A DNA stretch of 64,000 bases from Plutella xylostella (GCF_932276165.1 NC_064004.1:1622001-1686000); one strand, 5' to 3'. Shown: positions 53,301-64,000, numbered from the stretch's first letter. Made by a program: numbers and translations. Notes: generated from the sequence alone by a model not told the origin.

Positions 53301-56300
53301 TAATAAAATAAATTGATAATAATTGGTAAGTATAGATAAGTATGTATTCCTCACATCATCAGCAGTGACGCCCTCGATCTTGTGCGCGGTGGTGAGCACG
53401 GCGCGCGGGTGGATGAGGCTGCCCCCGCCCAGGTAGTCCTTCTGGGACCACGCCGCGTCCGCGCCGCCGGATTTGGACCTTCTGCGAGAGACAATAAGGG
53501 TAAGTTTAGGAGCAGTCTCATAGTTATAAGGCAAAGAACTATGCTGCTGAGATCTTTTTTTTTTGCAGCCAGAAGGTTTGGTCACTCAATTTTAGGGGAT
53601 AGATTGGGAAAATATTGATGAATAATAAAATTATCATTATTATTGATTGTGGAATTACGGATTAATCAATTTAATTAGGATATTTTTTATTTGTGAATTA
53701 TTAATTGTGGATTTACGTAGCATGCAAAGAAATAAATAACTTTTAGCTTGGGCTTACGCTGAGTTACATAAAGGAACTTTAAGATTATGACGATCTTAAG
53801 TTTATTGCTGCCTTGCTTTGACAGTATACGAACAGAAAGAGACCTATATGATTTAATGTCAACGGTAGCTTAAAGTTCCTTTCTGCAACTCGGCATTAGG
53901 CTGTATTTTTACAGCGTGTGGGATTCATCACGCATGCGGGATTGCCCTGCAGAATAAGAATTACGAATATTCTCGCAGACGCCGAAAAATGGTGGCCATC
54001 CCGCTTGTGTGATGAAATCCGCATGCTGTTAAAAACAGCCACATAAATTAGTTTATGTTTTTATTTACCTGAGCACAGCCACCATCCAGGGGAACTCGAG
54101 GTACTCGGCCAGGGTGCCGTCGTTCATGATGCGGATGGGGTTCTCGTCCCCGAGGTGGCTGTAGCCGCACGCCTCCGGCTTCTCCTCCTGTCAACATCAT
54201 CATCATCATCATAAGGCAAGGTTTTGGAAATTATGTAGGTAAGTATCTTGGCCTAAATAGCGGCCATCAGTGTGCGTAACACGACAATATTTGTCGAATT
54301 TAGTCTATCATATAGCCAGTGTGCAACTGCCCATATTGCATATGTACGAGTATTAACAAAGGATAGGGAGGCTGAGTTATTAGGAAAGCGTCACCATGAT
54401 CAGTCAAAAATAGATATCTGCTAGATACGTATGTATCTGCAAGGATACCACGATGCTCGCTCTTATTCCTCATTCAATCAACCAGATACCTATCTAAGGT
54501 TGCAAATCCATCGTCTGTTTATGATATCATACATTTATCACTTCTCCACCCTATGGGTCTCTGGGTGTTGAAGAACAGAATTTCTGCCACTAGACCACAG
54601 AGGCAGTTCCCTAGCTGATGAAGAATCTACCTCAGGGTTGGCGGGCGGCGCGGCGGTGGTGACTGGCTCTGTGGTGTTGATGGCTTCCGGCAGACAGCAC
54701 ACGTCCAGGTAGTGGGGGCATGCTGAGATCCTGGAATAAGTATGGGGATCATGCATGACTCATGACTAGTAGTACCCAAGTAGGTAAGTATGTCATGAAA
54801 GTTCAAACAGCTGCATAGATACATAGGTAATATTTATGGGACCACGGGAGGTAAGCCTTCAGATTGACATATCATCTGCATCTTTATAATATAACCTGGG
54901 CAGTCAGTGACTGACACTATTCTACTAATAAATTCTCTCACCACGAGGGTGACAAATGCAAAAATGGCTCAGAGACTCCTCTTTACTCCTCTATGTATAT
55001 GCAACGGCCCCACTTCCACGCTGCTGTTGTTGTTAATTGCTAATGTGTCGGTGGTGGTAACCCCATTGCTACAACTTTCTTTATCCTCACTGCCAATAAC
55101 TGATGTCTCCATCAGTGAACAGCTATTAGCTACTGCACCACCACCGATCCATAAAAGTTACGTCAGATTGGACTAGCGAGATTTTCAATTGCTAATGTCG
55201 GTGGTACTAACCCCACGAGTGGAGCAGGCATACCTGATGTCGATGAGGGTGTCTCCATCAGTAATGAGCTTCTTGCTGGCGGGGTCGCACTGGTAGTAGA
55301 CCACGCAGACCCCGGGCTGGTTGTCGCTGCGAGTGCAGGGGGTCAGCTTCGGGTCATCTGTAGGAGAGATAGATTGATGGGTCATGTAATGAGAACGGAG
55401 TTAAAATCGACGCCTTGGCATAATTACGGCCCAAATCGTAAAGCCAATCTATCAAAAACTTGTCTAAGGTAAATACCAGGTAAAAACAAAAACAATTAGG
55501 CCCTGTCCGCACCGCAAATATTTCTCCGCGCGAATATTTTTTCGCAATTCTGTAAGTAACACATTGAATAACTACTATAGGAGTATCCGCACTTGCGGTT
55601 TTTTTTCCGCAAGTGCGGATTTGTCTCATCCGTGATCTGCATAGAAGTGACAAAATTCGCCCGAAATTTTATTCGCGGTGTGAACAGGCGAACTTTTATC
55701 GCGGAATATAATTCGCGCGAAACAATTTCGCTCGCCAAAATTTCGCTGTGCGGAGAGGGCCTTAATCACCTGTCGAAGGATCCAGCGAGATCTCCTCGCC
55801 CGCCCGATTCTCTCCAGTCTTGTCCGCAGGGCTGAAGATATCCTTGATGTTCTTCTTCACATTCACTTCCTCCGTGCTGTTCAAAGGGTGCTCCGGGGTG
55901 CCGAAGATCTGCTTGAGGTTGTCGGAGATGCGTGAGTCCAGCTCGACGGCGGCCAGGGCCAGGGTCGCGGATAGGATGAGGCACAGGATCCGGGGGCTGC
56001 GGGTAGATAAATACAATTTATTTATCAACACTTTATTGCACACAAAACTTACCTACTTAGTATAATGAATAAATATTATTAGTATGAAAAAGGCGGATTT
56101 ATTGCCAAAAAGCTTATTTAAGTATATTTACAAATAGCTTAGCTTAATAGCTACCAGCCAACCTTTGATTGGTGGGTAAATGAGTCGGGGCAATAAACGA
56201 CAGTAGTCTGCTAGCCTAGCTCTGGCGTAAGACGCGCGCGTCATTATCATCAGCGAATAATCATCCACTGCTAGACATAGGCATCTCCCAAGGAGCGCCA

Positions 56301-57820
56301 CAACACTCGGTCTTCGGCCTTGCTCATTCAGCCACTACCGTCTATCTGCCTGTGGGATTTTTACAACCTAGGTCGCCTTTAGGCTCGTAAGTAAATCCTC
56401 AGATTTAAGTGCTTAATAAAAAAAACAAGCTTTTACATACATATTTCTGTACATTATGTAGGTACCTATTTTATAAGTACACAACTACACATATTTCGTT
56501 TGGCACGAGTTAATTTTGAAATGGTTGTCTTAATGTTATTCCCCGAGAACTGGCTTTCAAATTAAACATCGAACAGGAAAACTTATAAGTAAAATAATCC
56601 TAAGAGCCGTGTTGGCGTTGCGAATAAGATGATAATAATAATAATAATATGTGGGGACATCTCACCCCAAGCTAGGCAGAGCCTTTATATATGTCGGACA
56701 GCTGATATGATATATCTACATAAATACATAGATAGATATATATTAAATATACCTAAATATCAACACTCAAGACCTGAGTACAAACAACAAACAGTATTTA
56801 AACAAATATCTGCCCAGCCGGGAATCGAACCCGGCACCTTCGGCTTGGCAGTCAGGGTCACTAACCACTACGCCATTCAACCGTCAAGATAGAGATGCTT
56901 CGTCCCGATAGGTCGTGGGTTCGAATCCGTGACTGAAACGTCTCGACAAATAACACCCCACTTCTACTCGTACTACAGAGTTAGAAGATTTTTGACTTTT
57001 TTATTGGTACAATGGCTGTCATTAGGTTGAACTTAAAACGGTTTGACAGTAAACAAAATGCGTATGGTAAAGTGCCACAAACTTATCTGTTCCGGTGACA
57101 GCTCACATAAATGTTTAATATTTCTTAATTCTATAAGATTTTACGTTTGCTCGTGTTCTTAATTCGCTCTTGCGGTGTTAATAAACCTATCTAATCTTTT
57201 ACAATATACAATTCATTAGTAAGTAATGAGATATGGATCGATTTAGTTCGCTCTCACCGGAACAGATAAGTTTGACGCACTGTACAGTTTTTTTGCTTTG
57301 TTTTGTATGTGACACATCTTGTTCGTAGTTATATCGTTAATCTAAGAGCAGAATATCTCCTACAGCAGAATTCAAAACATGTCTTTAAAAGTTTGTTTTA
57401 CTCCCTTTATCATGAAAGTTATCAGTGTGACTTCGACCCTGATTAAAATAAAGAGTTATACTCAACTACTATAGGTACTTATACTTAGCTACAATTTTTT
57501 TTCCCTTAAGCACAGATTTAGGTAAATATTAGTTAGTTACTATGGTAATGGTAACCTCAGATAGATAAGTACTTATAATAGGTACCTACCTATTTAACTA
57601 AATTACACTCTAGTTGTTCTTTGGTGTTAAAAAAATTGTGGCGTTACTTACAAGAGAACTAACATGCACGGACAATACGTTTTAGAAAAAACGATTTAAA
57701 ACACAAGTTCTTATTTTTTCGTAACGAAACAACATCACGAAATCAGTAAATAAATAAAACCCCTAACATTAATCGAAAAATAGTTGCTAAAGTTTACTTA
57801 GTTTAAGGTACTCACATCAT
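50354..57820 (-). CDS. Clip-domain serine protease homologue (SPH2), 11 exons
   Basis: Minus-strand exons are 57820-57816, 55996-55770, 55357-55234, 54730-54631, 54187-54069, 53481-53355, 52849-52744, 52175-52067, 51449-51380, 51010-50846 and 50527-50354, giving 441 aa. The signal peptide is MIPRILCLILSATLALAA. A clip domain has six Cys (85, 95, 101, 123, 130, 131) in two exons, then a Thr/Pro linker and a trypsin-like fold. His225 is kept (TTAHK). The Asp position is Ser275 (LNSVALLFL) and the Ser position Gly375 (GDGGSP). It resembles PPAF-II/SPH proteins that, once cleaved, assist prophenoloxidase activation in haemolymph. Exons from the GEWD region onward match SPH1 in phase and nearly in length (106, 109, 165 identical; 70 against 73), showing a shared origin. 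Introns hold several MITEs. Confidence 0.92.
51791..51855. repeat. Short hairpin repeat in an SPH2 intron
   Basis: GGTGCAGATAACCTGACCCC and its inverse, a 65 bp hairpin. A related but weaker pair (acctgaccccac, gtgggtcaggttt) lies at 48447-48500 in SPH1 intron 8. Confidence 0.55.
51870..52013. mobile_element. Palindromic MITE in an SPH2 intron
   Basis: GTAGCATAAAGTTTCTTCGT and a near inverse, with inner arms aattcatagagtaattt. 144 bp. Confidence 0.65.
52350..52560 (+). mobile_element. SINE in an SPH2 intron
   Basis: Plus-strand relative of 3345-3733, with the words ttacgccagagatgcgggtt, cttacggtgaagcaaaac and gcgcatctagat. The head is diverged. Confidence 0.5.
53752..53898. mobile_element. 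Palindromic MITE in an SPH2 intron
   Basis: CGCTGAGTTACATAAAGGAA with its near inverse at the right end, directly abutting the next element. Confidence 0.65.
53899..54040. mobile_element. Palindromic MITE in an SPH2 intron
   Basis: GGCTGTATTTTTACAGCGTG and inverse, inner arm ggattcatcacgcatgcggg. It ends 29 bp from the exon at 54069. Confidence 0.7.
55499..55761. mobile_element. TTA-flanked MITE next to an SPH2 donor
   Basis: GGCCCTGTCCGCAC at the left and GTGCGGAGAGGGCC at the right, with TTA on both sides (55496-55498, 55762-55764). It begins eight bases into the SPH2 intron after exon 55996-55770. It also contains a perfect hairpin of ccgcacttgcgg type near 55590. Confidence 0.75.
56237..56400. 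repeat. LINE 3' tail fragment in SPH2 intron 1
   Basis: aatcatccactgctagacat, aaggagcgccacaacactcg and cattcagccactaccgtcta are typical of a LINE 3' tail widespread in Lepidoptera. Confidence 0.5.
56664..56884 (-). mobile_element. tRNA-headed SINE in SPH2 intron 1
   Basis: The head at 56884-56812 has TGGCGTAGTGGTTAGTGACC and GGTTCGATTCCCGG. The body ends with gtccgacatatataaaggct and aggctctgcctagcttgggg. Confidence 0.75.
57071..57281. mobile_element. TIR MITE, copy 2, in SPH2 intron 1
   Basis: Same family as 1258-1468: AGTGCCACAAACTTATCTGT and an inverse right end, sharing the internal gagatatgga and attagtaa words. Confidence 0.75.
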
Positions 57821-58423
57821 TTTGTTATTTATGATGATTATATTATTTATAAATTATTAATTCTACACATTTGACCACCAAGTTTGGTGCACTACCCACT
57901 GGACTGAAGATATTGTATATTATGTGTTCTGTCTGTCTCAAACCAGAAAAACAACTCATCACACTTATTTCTCGTTCACACTAGTGGTTGCTTACCAACT
58001 TTAGACCTTAAACTTCAATACTTAAAACACAGTTTTCCTCAAAGTTAAACGGCGCAAAAAACTTACATATCAAGGCAATTAGTGTCTATAAGTTGGATGA
58101 TAATAAAGTTGTGTTTTCCTTAACGATTGGAGAATACAAATTGCATGTTTACACTGGTATTTTTATATCACTTTTGCCTTTTGACTTGGGCAGTGTGTAC
58201 TGGGGTTGGCCCCGAGACAATACATAGATTTAATTTATATTTAAATAACTAAATTTGTGGTTTAAACTAGTTTAGTGGACACCACAATAGTGCGTGCGTC
58301 TTAGACTAAAGAAGTGATATTGGAAATTAATGTGTGAAAATCACTGATGTTATAACTTTAGTGTAATAACGGTAAGTTTTTTTATTACAATTCAAATGTA
58401 TTTGTCTTAAGTAACTACCTATA
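57821..58423. other. SPH2 5' region and upstream DNA
   Basis: Contains the SPH2 5' UTR and presumably its promoter; no clear TATA box or immune-response site was found. On the plus strand a good donor (AACG/GTAAGTTT) lies at about 58370-58372, which might end a non-coding first exon of a rightward gene, but no coding exon follows in the window. Confidence 0.35.
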
Positions 58424-60549
58424 GGGTAAATCGTGGTATAACTGGCATGTGTCAGTAACTGGCACTTTGACTATAAAACTAAATATATTAAGCTTTTGGA
58501 TATAGTAAGACCATCTTTGATGTGTTTACAGCAATCTCCAATTATTCATTGATATTATATTTTAATTTTAAGCCGCTAGGTGGGTATTTTCCGGCGCTGG
58601 AAATTATCTCAGTCAAAGCGGCGAAGATCGCCAAAAAAATGCACGTGCGTAAAGTTTTTCTTAAGGAGACACCAAAATTTCTATGGCCTGTTTTCGCGAA
58701 AATAAATAAGTTTTTGATAGTGTGACAATAACAAGGAAGTAGGGGAAGGTCTAAACAATGTCATAATAGCCCGATTCACTGTGATTTTAGTTGCTTTTGA
58801 GTTATATTTGAGGGTGCTAGTTACTGAAATGTAATTTATATCTTCACTTAGTAACTGGCACCCCCCTGCCAGTTACTAATATTTTGGGTTCTGTGATTTT
58901 AAGCTATTTTATACCTTCTATCGACAGAAAATACGATTTAAAGTGCACTGTAAAAACCCCCAGTGTCTAGGCAGCTTAGTTTCAATAACTGGCACGGGGC
59001 TGCCAGTTACTAATCTGCATACATTTTTTACGCACCAATAACTGGCATTTACTGGTGCGGTAAACATTTCTTTCATGTTTCTTTTCAGAAAAATGACTAA
59101 AATCAAGGCAATCTACAGTAGTCTGTAATTGTCCACTGCTGGACCTCTCACCAGCAGTGACATTGCACTCTGATCTCGACCTTCCTCATCAAGCCACTAC
59201 CGGTCAGCTTCATAAGGTCGTTGGTCCAGCTGGCCCGAAGGGATCCGCCGCTATCCTTGCCTGTTCGTGGTCTCCACTCTAGAGCGCGTTTGCCCCACTG
59301 GTCATCGGTTCTTCGGCAGCTATGGCCGGCCTAATGCCACTTGAGCATACAGAATTTAAGAGCTATATCGGTTACTCAAGTTCTATTACGGGTACCTTAT
59401 TTCTGATATGGTCCTTCAAAGAAGCACCAATCTTTCCAATGCCCGCTGATCGATTTTGAATCTGTGGACCAGTCCAACCGTCAGTGTCCACGTCTATGAT
59501 CCATACATCATCACCAGTAAGACGCATTGACTGAAGACCTTTGCCTTCAGGCATTTTATGTGAAAAATTTGTCAAATCTTCCCTTATGCAATCCAATCCA
59601 GTAATACATATTTTGTTTTATGCACCTTACAGCTTCGTTTTCGAAGTTCCTTCTGCCTAGTCGAATAGACTGTCCAAGGTAGACATAATATACTGTTGCT
59701 GCATTAAGGCCGCTATGCATGTTACAACGAGGGAATTCCAGAACTGCCCAGGTCTAAATGGAATCAAAGGCTTTCTTATAGTCCTTGAAGAACTTGATAG
59801 AAACACGGTTCGTGATGACCTTATAAAACAGCTTGAAAACATGACTTATAAACAAAATTGGTTAAAGAGCTTCTGAAGCTGTTTGAGGATAGTAATAGCT
59901 TTCAGAAGAGCTGTACTAATTCTGTCTTTACCCAGAGCATGTGAAGCTGAAAGCCGTAGAAACCTTCAATTTCCGCAAGAAATTTCAGCTTAGAGGCAAC
60001 TATACTACCGTCAGCAGTCTTCAACTTAGCCAGGTTACTTCTCCCAAGCTGCTGAATGAATACATCAAGGTCCACAACCATTTAAGTACTTTCTCCATTT
60101 CCGTTGCATTCATATGGACCCACGATTCGTCGCATAATTGTACTGTCATTTTGTCGTAGAAGTCGACCATTACAACGGTGATTATGAGTCTTACCGGTGC
60201 AGAACCTAGACAGGTAATTGTACATTACCTAATATCAAATATATTATTGATTTTAGAGTACTTATTGACCTAATTGCATGATTTTTTAAAAGGTGCCAGT
60301 TACTGAAACATCATGTGACAGTTACTAATTTTTACTGCCAGTTACTAGGTTTTTTGGGGGTAGTGGATATAAACTTCATTAAAATCGAATATTAATCATA
60401 TATCTTTACCATTTATGCCTATAATTGATCGTCATCTGATTGCCAGTAATTCAAGCCTACCGGTGCTTAAATCAGACCAATACTTTATTTTTAATATATT
60501 TTTTTCTGTTGCTAGTCGCTTAAACTGCCAGTTACTAGTACTTTTACCC
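58424..60549. mobile_element. TA-flanked TIR element with GTAACTGGCA subterminal repeats
   Basis: GGGTAAA ends with TA outside (58422-58423, 60550-60551). The word TAACTGGCA or its inverse occurs at least nine times, near both ends (for example 58438, 58455, 58853, 58871, 58988, 59037, 60297, 60334, 60526). A 60-80 codon frame at 58522 is not recognised. An old LINE fragment lies inside. Confidence 0.7.
59130..60170 (-). pseudogene. Decayed LINE fragment
   Basis: On the minus strand, broken pieces resemble RTE-like reverse transcriptase: DRISTALLK near 59900, then DYKKAFDSI near 59775 and RLGRRNFENE near 59640. Stops and shifts separate them. The far end (59130-59340) has the ccactgctggacct tail. 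The 74-codon frame at 59372-59596 (TGDDVWIIDVDTDGWTG) may be part of it but is not recognised. Confidence 0.55.
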
Positions 60550-60689
60550 TACTTAAAATGCTACACTGAAAATTTAAATCACAACAGAGTTAGAGCAGAG
60601 CGATGAAATCAGTTTGGAAAAACCCGGGGGAACCGTTGAAAAAGAGTGTGATATGGGGTGTGGATTGGAACAGTGGTTAAAGTAAATCC

Positions 60690-60918
60690 TTACTAATATC
60701 CTTACTATATATATATATTAATATTATAAATGCGAAAGTAACTGTGTCTGTCTGTCTGTCTGTCTGTTACTCTTTCACGCCAAAACTACTGAACGGATTT
60801 GAATGAAATTTGGTATACATACGGTCTAGACCCTGGGAAAGAACATAGGCTACTTTTTATCCCGGAATTCCCACGGGAAAACTTTTTAAGGCGAAGCGAA
60901 GCGCGCGGGAACAGCTAG
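60690..60918 (+). mobile_element. Lep1-type Helitron, first of a tandem pair
   Basis: Starts near a TA-rich run, then ATATTATAAATGCGAAAGTA, a GTCT array and GGGAACAGCTAG. Confidence 0.8.
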
Positions 60919-60925
60919 TAGTTAA

Positions 60926-61137
60926 TCCTAATCCTAACTAATATTATAAATGCGAAAGTAACTGTGTCTGTCTGTCTGTCTGTTACTCTTTCACGCCAAA
61001 ACTACTGAACGGATTTGAGTGAAATTTTGTATAAGTACATACGGTCTAGGCCCTGGGAAAGAACATAGGCTACTTTTTTCCCGGAATTCCCACGGGAAAA
61101 CTTTTTAAGGCGAAGCGAAGCGCGCGGGAACAGCTAG
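60926..61137 (+). mobile_element. Lep1-type Helitron, second of a tandem pair
   Basis: Starts TCCTAATCCTAACTAATATT and ends GGGAACAGCTAG. It lies eight bases after the previous copy in the same orientation. Confidence 0.85.
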
Positions 61138-61784
61138 TAGTTTAATAAATAGTAAAGGTAAGCGTCCATCTATCGGTATAGTACGTATCGGACCAAACGG
61201 ATGTTCATAAATGTACCTACTTATAGAATGAATGGATAGTCAAAAATAAAGGAATTCCGGGATAAAAAGCACACATTACTTTACGTTTTTCATTTCCGAT
61301 TCCTGATTATAATTTTCAACCTAAGATAAGTTTAAACGTGTCTGTGTATAGATCTGTCTGTTGGCGTAGCGCCCAAACGCCGAACAGCTGAACCGATTTT
61401 TGTTTCGAATTTTTGTGTAGAGTATGTATAGTTAGATAATTACATACATCGTTAAAGTACTGTTAAATTAAAGTACTTAGGTACAACGGTAAATCAGTGG
61501 TAAACTTAACCACGAACTCAAAGTTACTGTTTAATGCGGCATTAAAATTTAAAAAAAACGTTTTGTTCTTAATGAATAAAAAAGTTTATTGAATAGGTAC
61601 ATAATGTATTAAGGAAATAACTTACAACTTCTTATTCACATTTCATATTCCGTGTTCGTTAACGGTCGCCAGGTGAAGCAACTCTTGGCAAGGTCACTCC
61701 TTGGATGGGTCATCGCTAGGTTGCATTACAATTTTCCAACCATCATTTTGAGCGGGTAAAAATCGGGAAAAAATCTATGCCTAT
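61138..61784. other. Intergenic stretch, no gene seen
   Basis: AT-rich sequence with a Helitron-like scrap (ggaattccgggataaaaag near 61252) and a block (aagcgtccatctatcggtat, 61159) resembling the inverse of 46885-46930. No coding frame. Confidence 0.4.
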
Positions 61785-61939
61785 GGGTGCTTACATAGAG
61801 AATCGGGTTCCCTGTACCGGTAACCTGATTATGCGAAAGCGCTCATGACATTTAAAAATCCGGGAAATGCTCCGTGAGTGAGCGCTTTCGCATAATCAGG
61901 TTACCGGTACAGGGAACCCGATTCTCTATGTAAGCACCC
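61785..61939. mobile_element. Hairpin MITE with about 60 bp matching arms
   Basis: GGGTGCTTACATAGAGAATC and inverse. The arms match without visible mismatch over about 60 bp around a 35 bp loop. TAT flanks both sides. Confidence 0.85.
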
Positions 61940-62054
61940 TATGGCTGACGCTCGATTTCTGCCATGATGATAGCTATCGACTCGACTCCATGGACTATAA
62001 TTATTATTCTACTCTTGCACTGACATACAACAAAAAACTAAAATTAAAAATACT

Positions 62055-62194
62055 TAGGGCTGATTTTTCAATAGTCAGATAAACGTGAGGAATAAAATAG
62101 TTCCTGTCACTGTCTCATACAAGCATTCTGACGCGACAGCATCAGAATTATTCCTCAGATAATTTTTATCTGACCATTGAAAAATCATTCCTAA
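62055..62194. mobile_element. TIR MITE
   Basis: GCTGATTTTTCAATAGTCAG at the left, the inverse of ATGATTTTTCAATGGTCAG at the right. 140 bp, non-coding. Confidence 0.7.
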
Positions 62195-62757
62195 GTTTAA
62201 CTTTATAGGTGTAAAAAAGTATACTTAGCTATCAATTTTATTATTACTTAGTGAATCTGTCGTATCCGCCTTGGAAACAGATCGAAAAGTCATTAAGTAC
62301 CTAAATCTACTACTTAACTGCCGCTATCAGAACATAAATAAATAAAAATTTGCTCAACCGAAAATCTTGTTGACACAATACATAAACAAATAATATAAAA
62401 AGACAAGTTTACATACACACAGACACATAGACGAGGCTATGTAATGACCCTGTCAATCACCAATTTAAATATACAATTTGACATGTTAAAATCGCCCTTA
62501 TGTCTATGTAATTACAGTCTCAGTATATATTTGTGGCCTAGCGTCCACTGACCAATGATAAACTCGATGTGATATGAGGAAAATTGATTCACAAAATATA
62601 AAGAGTAGTGTTTGCTCGTAAAGAATCGTTTAATGATAGGTATTTGGATAGTTGGATTCGAAAGACGATCTAGGTACAAAGTTTAGATGGTTTGGAAACG
62701 TGGAAATATCCCTAACCACCCCTAACTAAACAGATATTTTATTATTATTTAAACATA

Positions 62758-63129
62758 CAGGGTGGCGCAAAGAGTGACGTCCAACGGAAAAAAATTGATT
62801 CCTTAGGTCAAGGGGTAGCCAAATCACCTCCATGTATGTTCAGCAATTTTTAGTAGTTTAGGAGTTATGAATGTTTTTACTAATTTTGTATGAAAATTTA
62901 CCTCAGTAGATTAATTATTTTTTATTGTTTTTTTGGATAACTTTGACTAGCTCGATCGTAAAATAACTAACTTACATTTACAGCTAGGAAGCTGAAACTT
63001 TTATGGTTAAAAAAAACAATTTAAGAGGAAGCCACAAAAAAAAAAAAGTTTACATGGGGGTGATTTGGCTACCCCTTGACCTAAGGAATCAAAATGTTTC
63101 CTTTGGACGTCACTCTTTGGGCCACCCTG
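62758..63129. mobile_element. TA-flanked MITE with long TIRs
   Basis: CAGGGTGGCGCAAAGAGTGA and an inverse right end, arms of about 80 bp with small changes (ggtcaaggggtagccaaatc), TA on both sides. Confidence 0.8.
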
Positions 63130-63394
63130 TATATTATTCTTATTCTTCTTATTCTTAGGGTCGGCGCCCATTATCGGCATCGGGAGGCATCAGGATTGTA
63201 GATGATAAATAGCATTATACATTAACATCGTGTAATAAAGTAGAAATTTCCATGATTCATGCTGAAGCGGTATTTTTGTTAGTGTCCATATTATCATAGA
63301 AAAATCTACTTTATTTCCATGAAATTAATGTATTATGATATTTCCTGATGCCTGCCGATGCCGAAAGTAGGCGTTGACCCCTAGATGGGGTTAT

Positions 63395-63568
63395 ACCTAT
63401 GTATGGGTCGGACAGCTGATATATCTACACAAATACATACAGTACTTATACATAGAAAGCAATGTAAATGGTTATCAGACGAATGTTTGTTTTTTTCTCG
63501 GCGGGATTCGAACCTGCGGACCCGAGCTTACGAAGCAGGTTCTCTACCGCCTGAGCTACGGTGTCACC
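63395..63568 (-). mobile_element. tRNA-headed SINE
   Basis: The head at 63568-63497 has GTAGCTCAGGCGGTAGAG (box A-like) and GGTTCGAATCCCGCC (box B-like). The body contains the gtgtagatatatcagctgtc text also seen at 56700. It could pass for a tRNA by eye, but it continues into a SINE body. Confidence 0.65.
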
Positions 63569-63730
63569 GTATTTATTATGCTTTTTATTACTATAACTTC
63601 AGAGCAAGGAACTCTGAACGACCTCAAAATGCTAATTAGAATTCTCCCAATTCTTCTTTAATTAATAAAATACCTAAAATAAATTATCTAGATATACCTA
63701 CCTACACTTAGTGAATAATCCCCAAGACTA

Positions 63731-63991
63731 CAGTCGTCGAAATAATATAATAGGCCCGTTTGGACAGCTCCAAAATGTATGGGATGACAGCTGCTGGTGT
63801 CAAACCTAAATCATGAAAAATCTAAACAATAAGTAACTTTTGGTGCTTTAAAATTAAGTTCTTTTTCCTTTCGGCTGTTAAATAATAAGCCAGATTATGT
63901 GTCTTTTTATGTATTTCATCAAGTAAATCAAGAGTAAATAGCAAATTTGTGTAGCTGTAAAAACGGGCCTATTATAGTATTTCGACGACTG
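63731..63991. mobile_element. TA-flanked MITE
   Basis: CAGTCGTCGAAATAATATAA and an inverse right end (ggcctattatagtatttcga), TA on both sides, inner word aggcccgttt. Complete within the window by nine bases. Confidence 0.8.
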
Positions 63992-64000
63992 TAAGTTATA

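Noticed and set aside
53382..53618. Plus-strand ORF over SPH2 exon 6
   Set aside because: Antisense of the minus-strand exon encoding the TTAHK active-site region.
57821..58140. NF-kB-type immune promoter sites upstream of SPH2
   Set aside because: I searched by eye for GGGRNNYYCC-like sites and found no convincing match.
59372..59596. Small minus-strand gene with TGDDVWIIDVDTDGWTG
   Set aside because: It lies inside a decayed LINE and TIR element with broken neighbouring frames; no splice sites or domain support a host gene.
63497..63568. Functional tRNA gene
   Set aside because: Box A and B-like motifs are present, but the sequence runs straight into a SINE body and A/T-rich tail; the same holds for 25652-25725, 56812-56884 and 3660-3733.

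Overview
This 64 kb window is AT-rich, intron- and transposon-rich nuclear DNA of a lepidopteran insect, most likely a moth. The reasons are eight copies of a Lep1-type non-autonomous Helitron (5' TC, 3' CTAG), lepidopteran tRNA-headed SINEs, dozens of small TIR elements, a selenoprotein S gene that carries Cys where vertebrates have selenocysteine (Lepidoptera are known to have lost selenoproteins), and clip-type serine protease homologues. No CRISPR array, operon or bacterial feature is present.

Four host genes were rebuilt exon by exon; in each, splice phases close and the reading frame stays open. (1) Selenoprotein S/VIMP-like, minus strand, 3254-8750, 5 coding exons, 157 aa. (2) STARD7-like START-domain lipid transfer protein, plus strand, 9436-17442, 11 exons, 679 aa. 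These two are divergent, with 685 bp between their start codons. (3) A clip-less serine protease homologue (SPH1), plus strand, 23647-49075, 334 aa, whose start codon appears to be split by a roughly 20 kb first intron. (4) A clip-domain serine protease homologue (SPH2), minus strand, 50354-57820, 441 aa, convergent with SPH1 and sharing its exon layout. Both SPHs lack the catalytic Ser (Gly instead) and apparently the catalytic Asp (Ser instead), so they should be cofactor-type pseudo-enzymes of the haemolymph immune/melanisation cascade.

The first intron of SPH1 holds a nest of transposons. A hAT-type element (25931-43210, 8 bp target duplication) contains a TA-target TIR element (26696-42992). 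That contains a Ty3/gypsy element of mdg1/412 type (27530-42880, minus, 132 bp LTRs, 4 bp target duplication). Its pol is broken by a Jockey-like LINE (29806-34670), in whose right target duplication a second LINE (34682-39226) has landed. A smaller hAT relative (23744-25490) sits just upstream, itself carrying a 1.07 kb fold-back, and a repeat elsewhere in the window preserves its empty target site.

Region by region: 1-3253 repeats; 3254-8750 SelS, with a 5'-truncated LINE in intron 3; 8751-9435 shared promoter; 9436-18770 STARD7 and its 3' region, with decayed tandem copies of exon 8; 18771-23646 MITEs and Helitrons, no gene seen; 23647-49075 SPH1 and its nested transposons; 49076-50353 decayed copies of the SPH1 last exon; 50354-57820 SPH2; 57821-64000 repeats, including a 2.1 kb TIR element with subterminal repeats, and no supported gene. 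All exon models are inferred from splice signals and reading frame alone; no transcript evidence was available.
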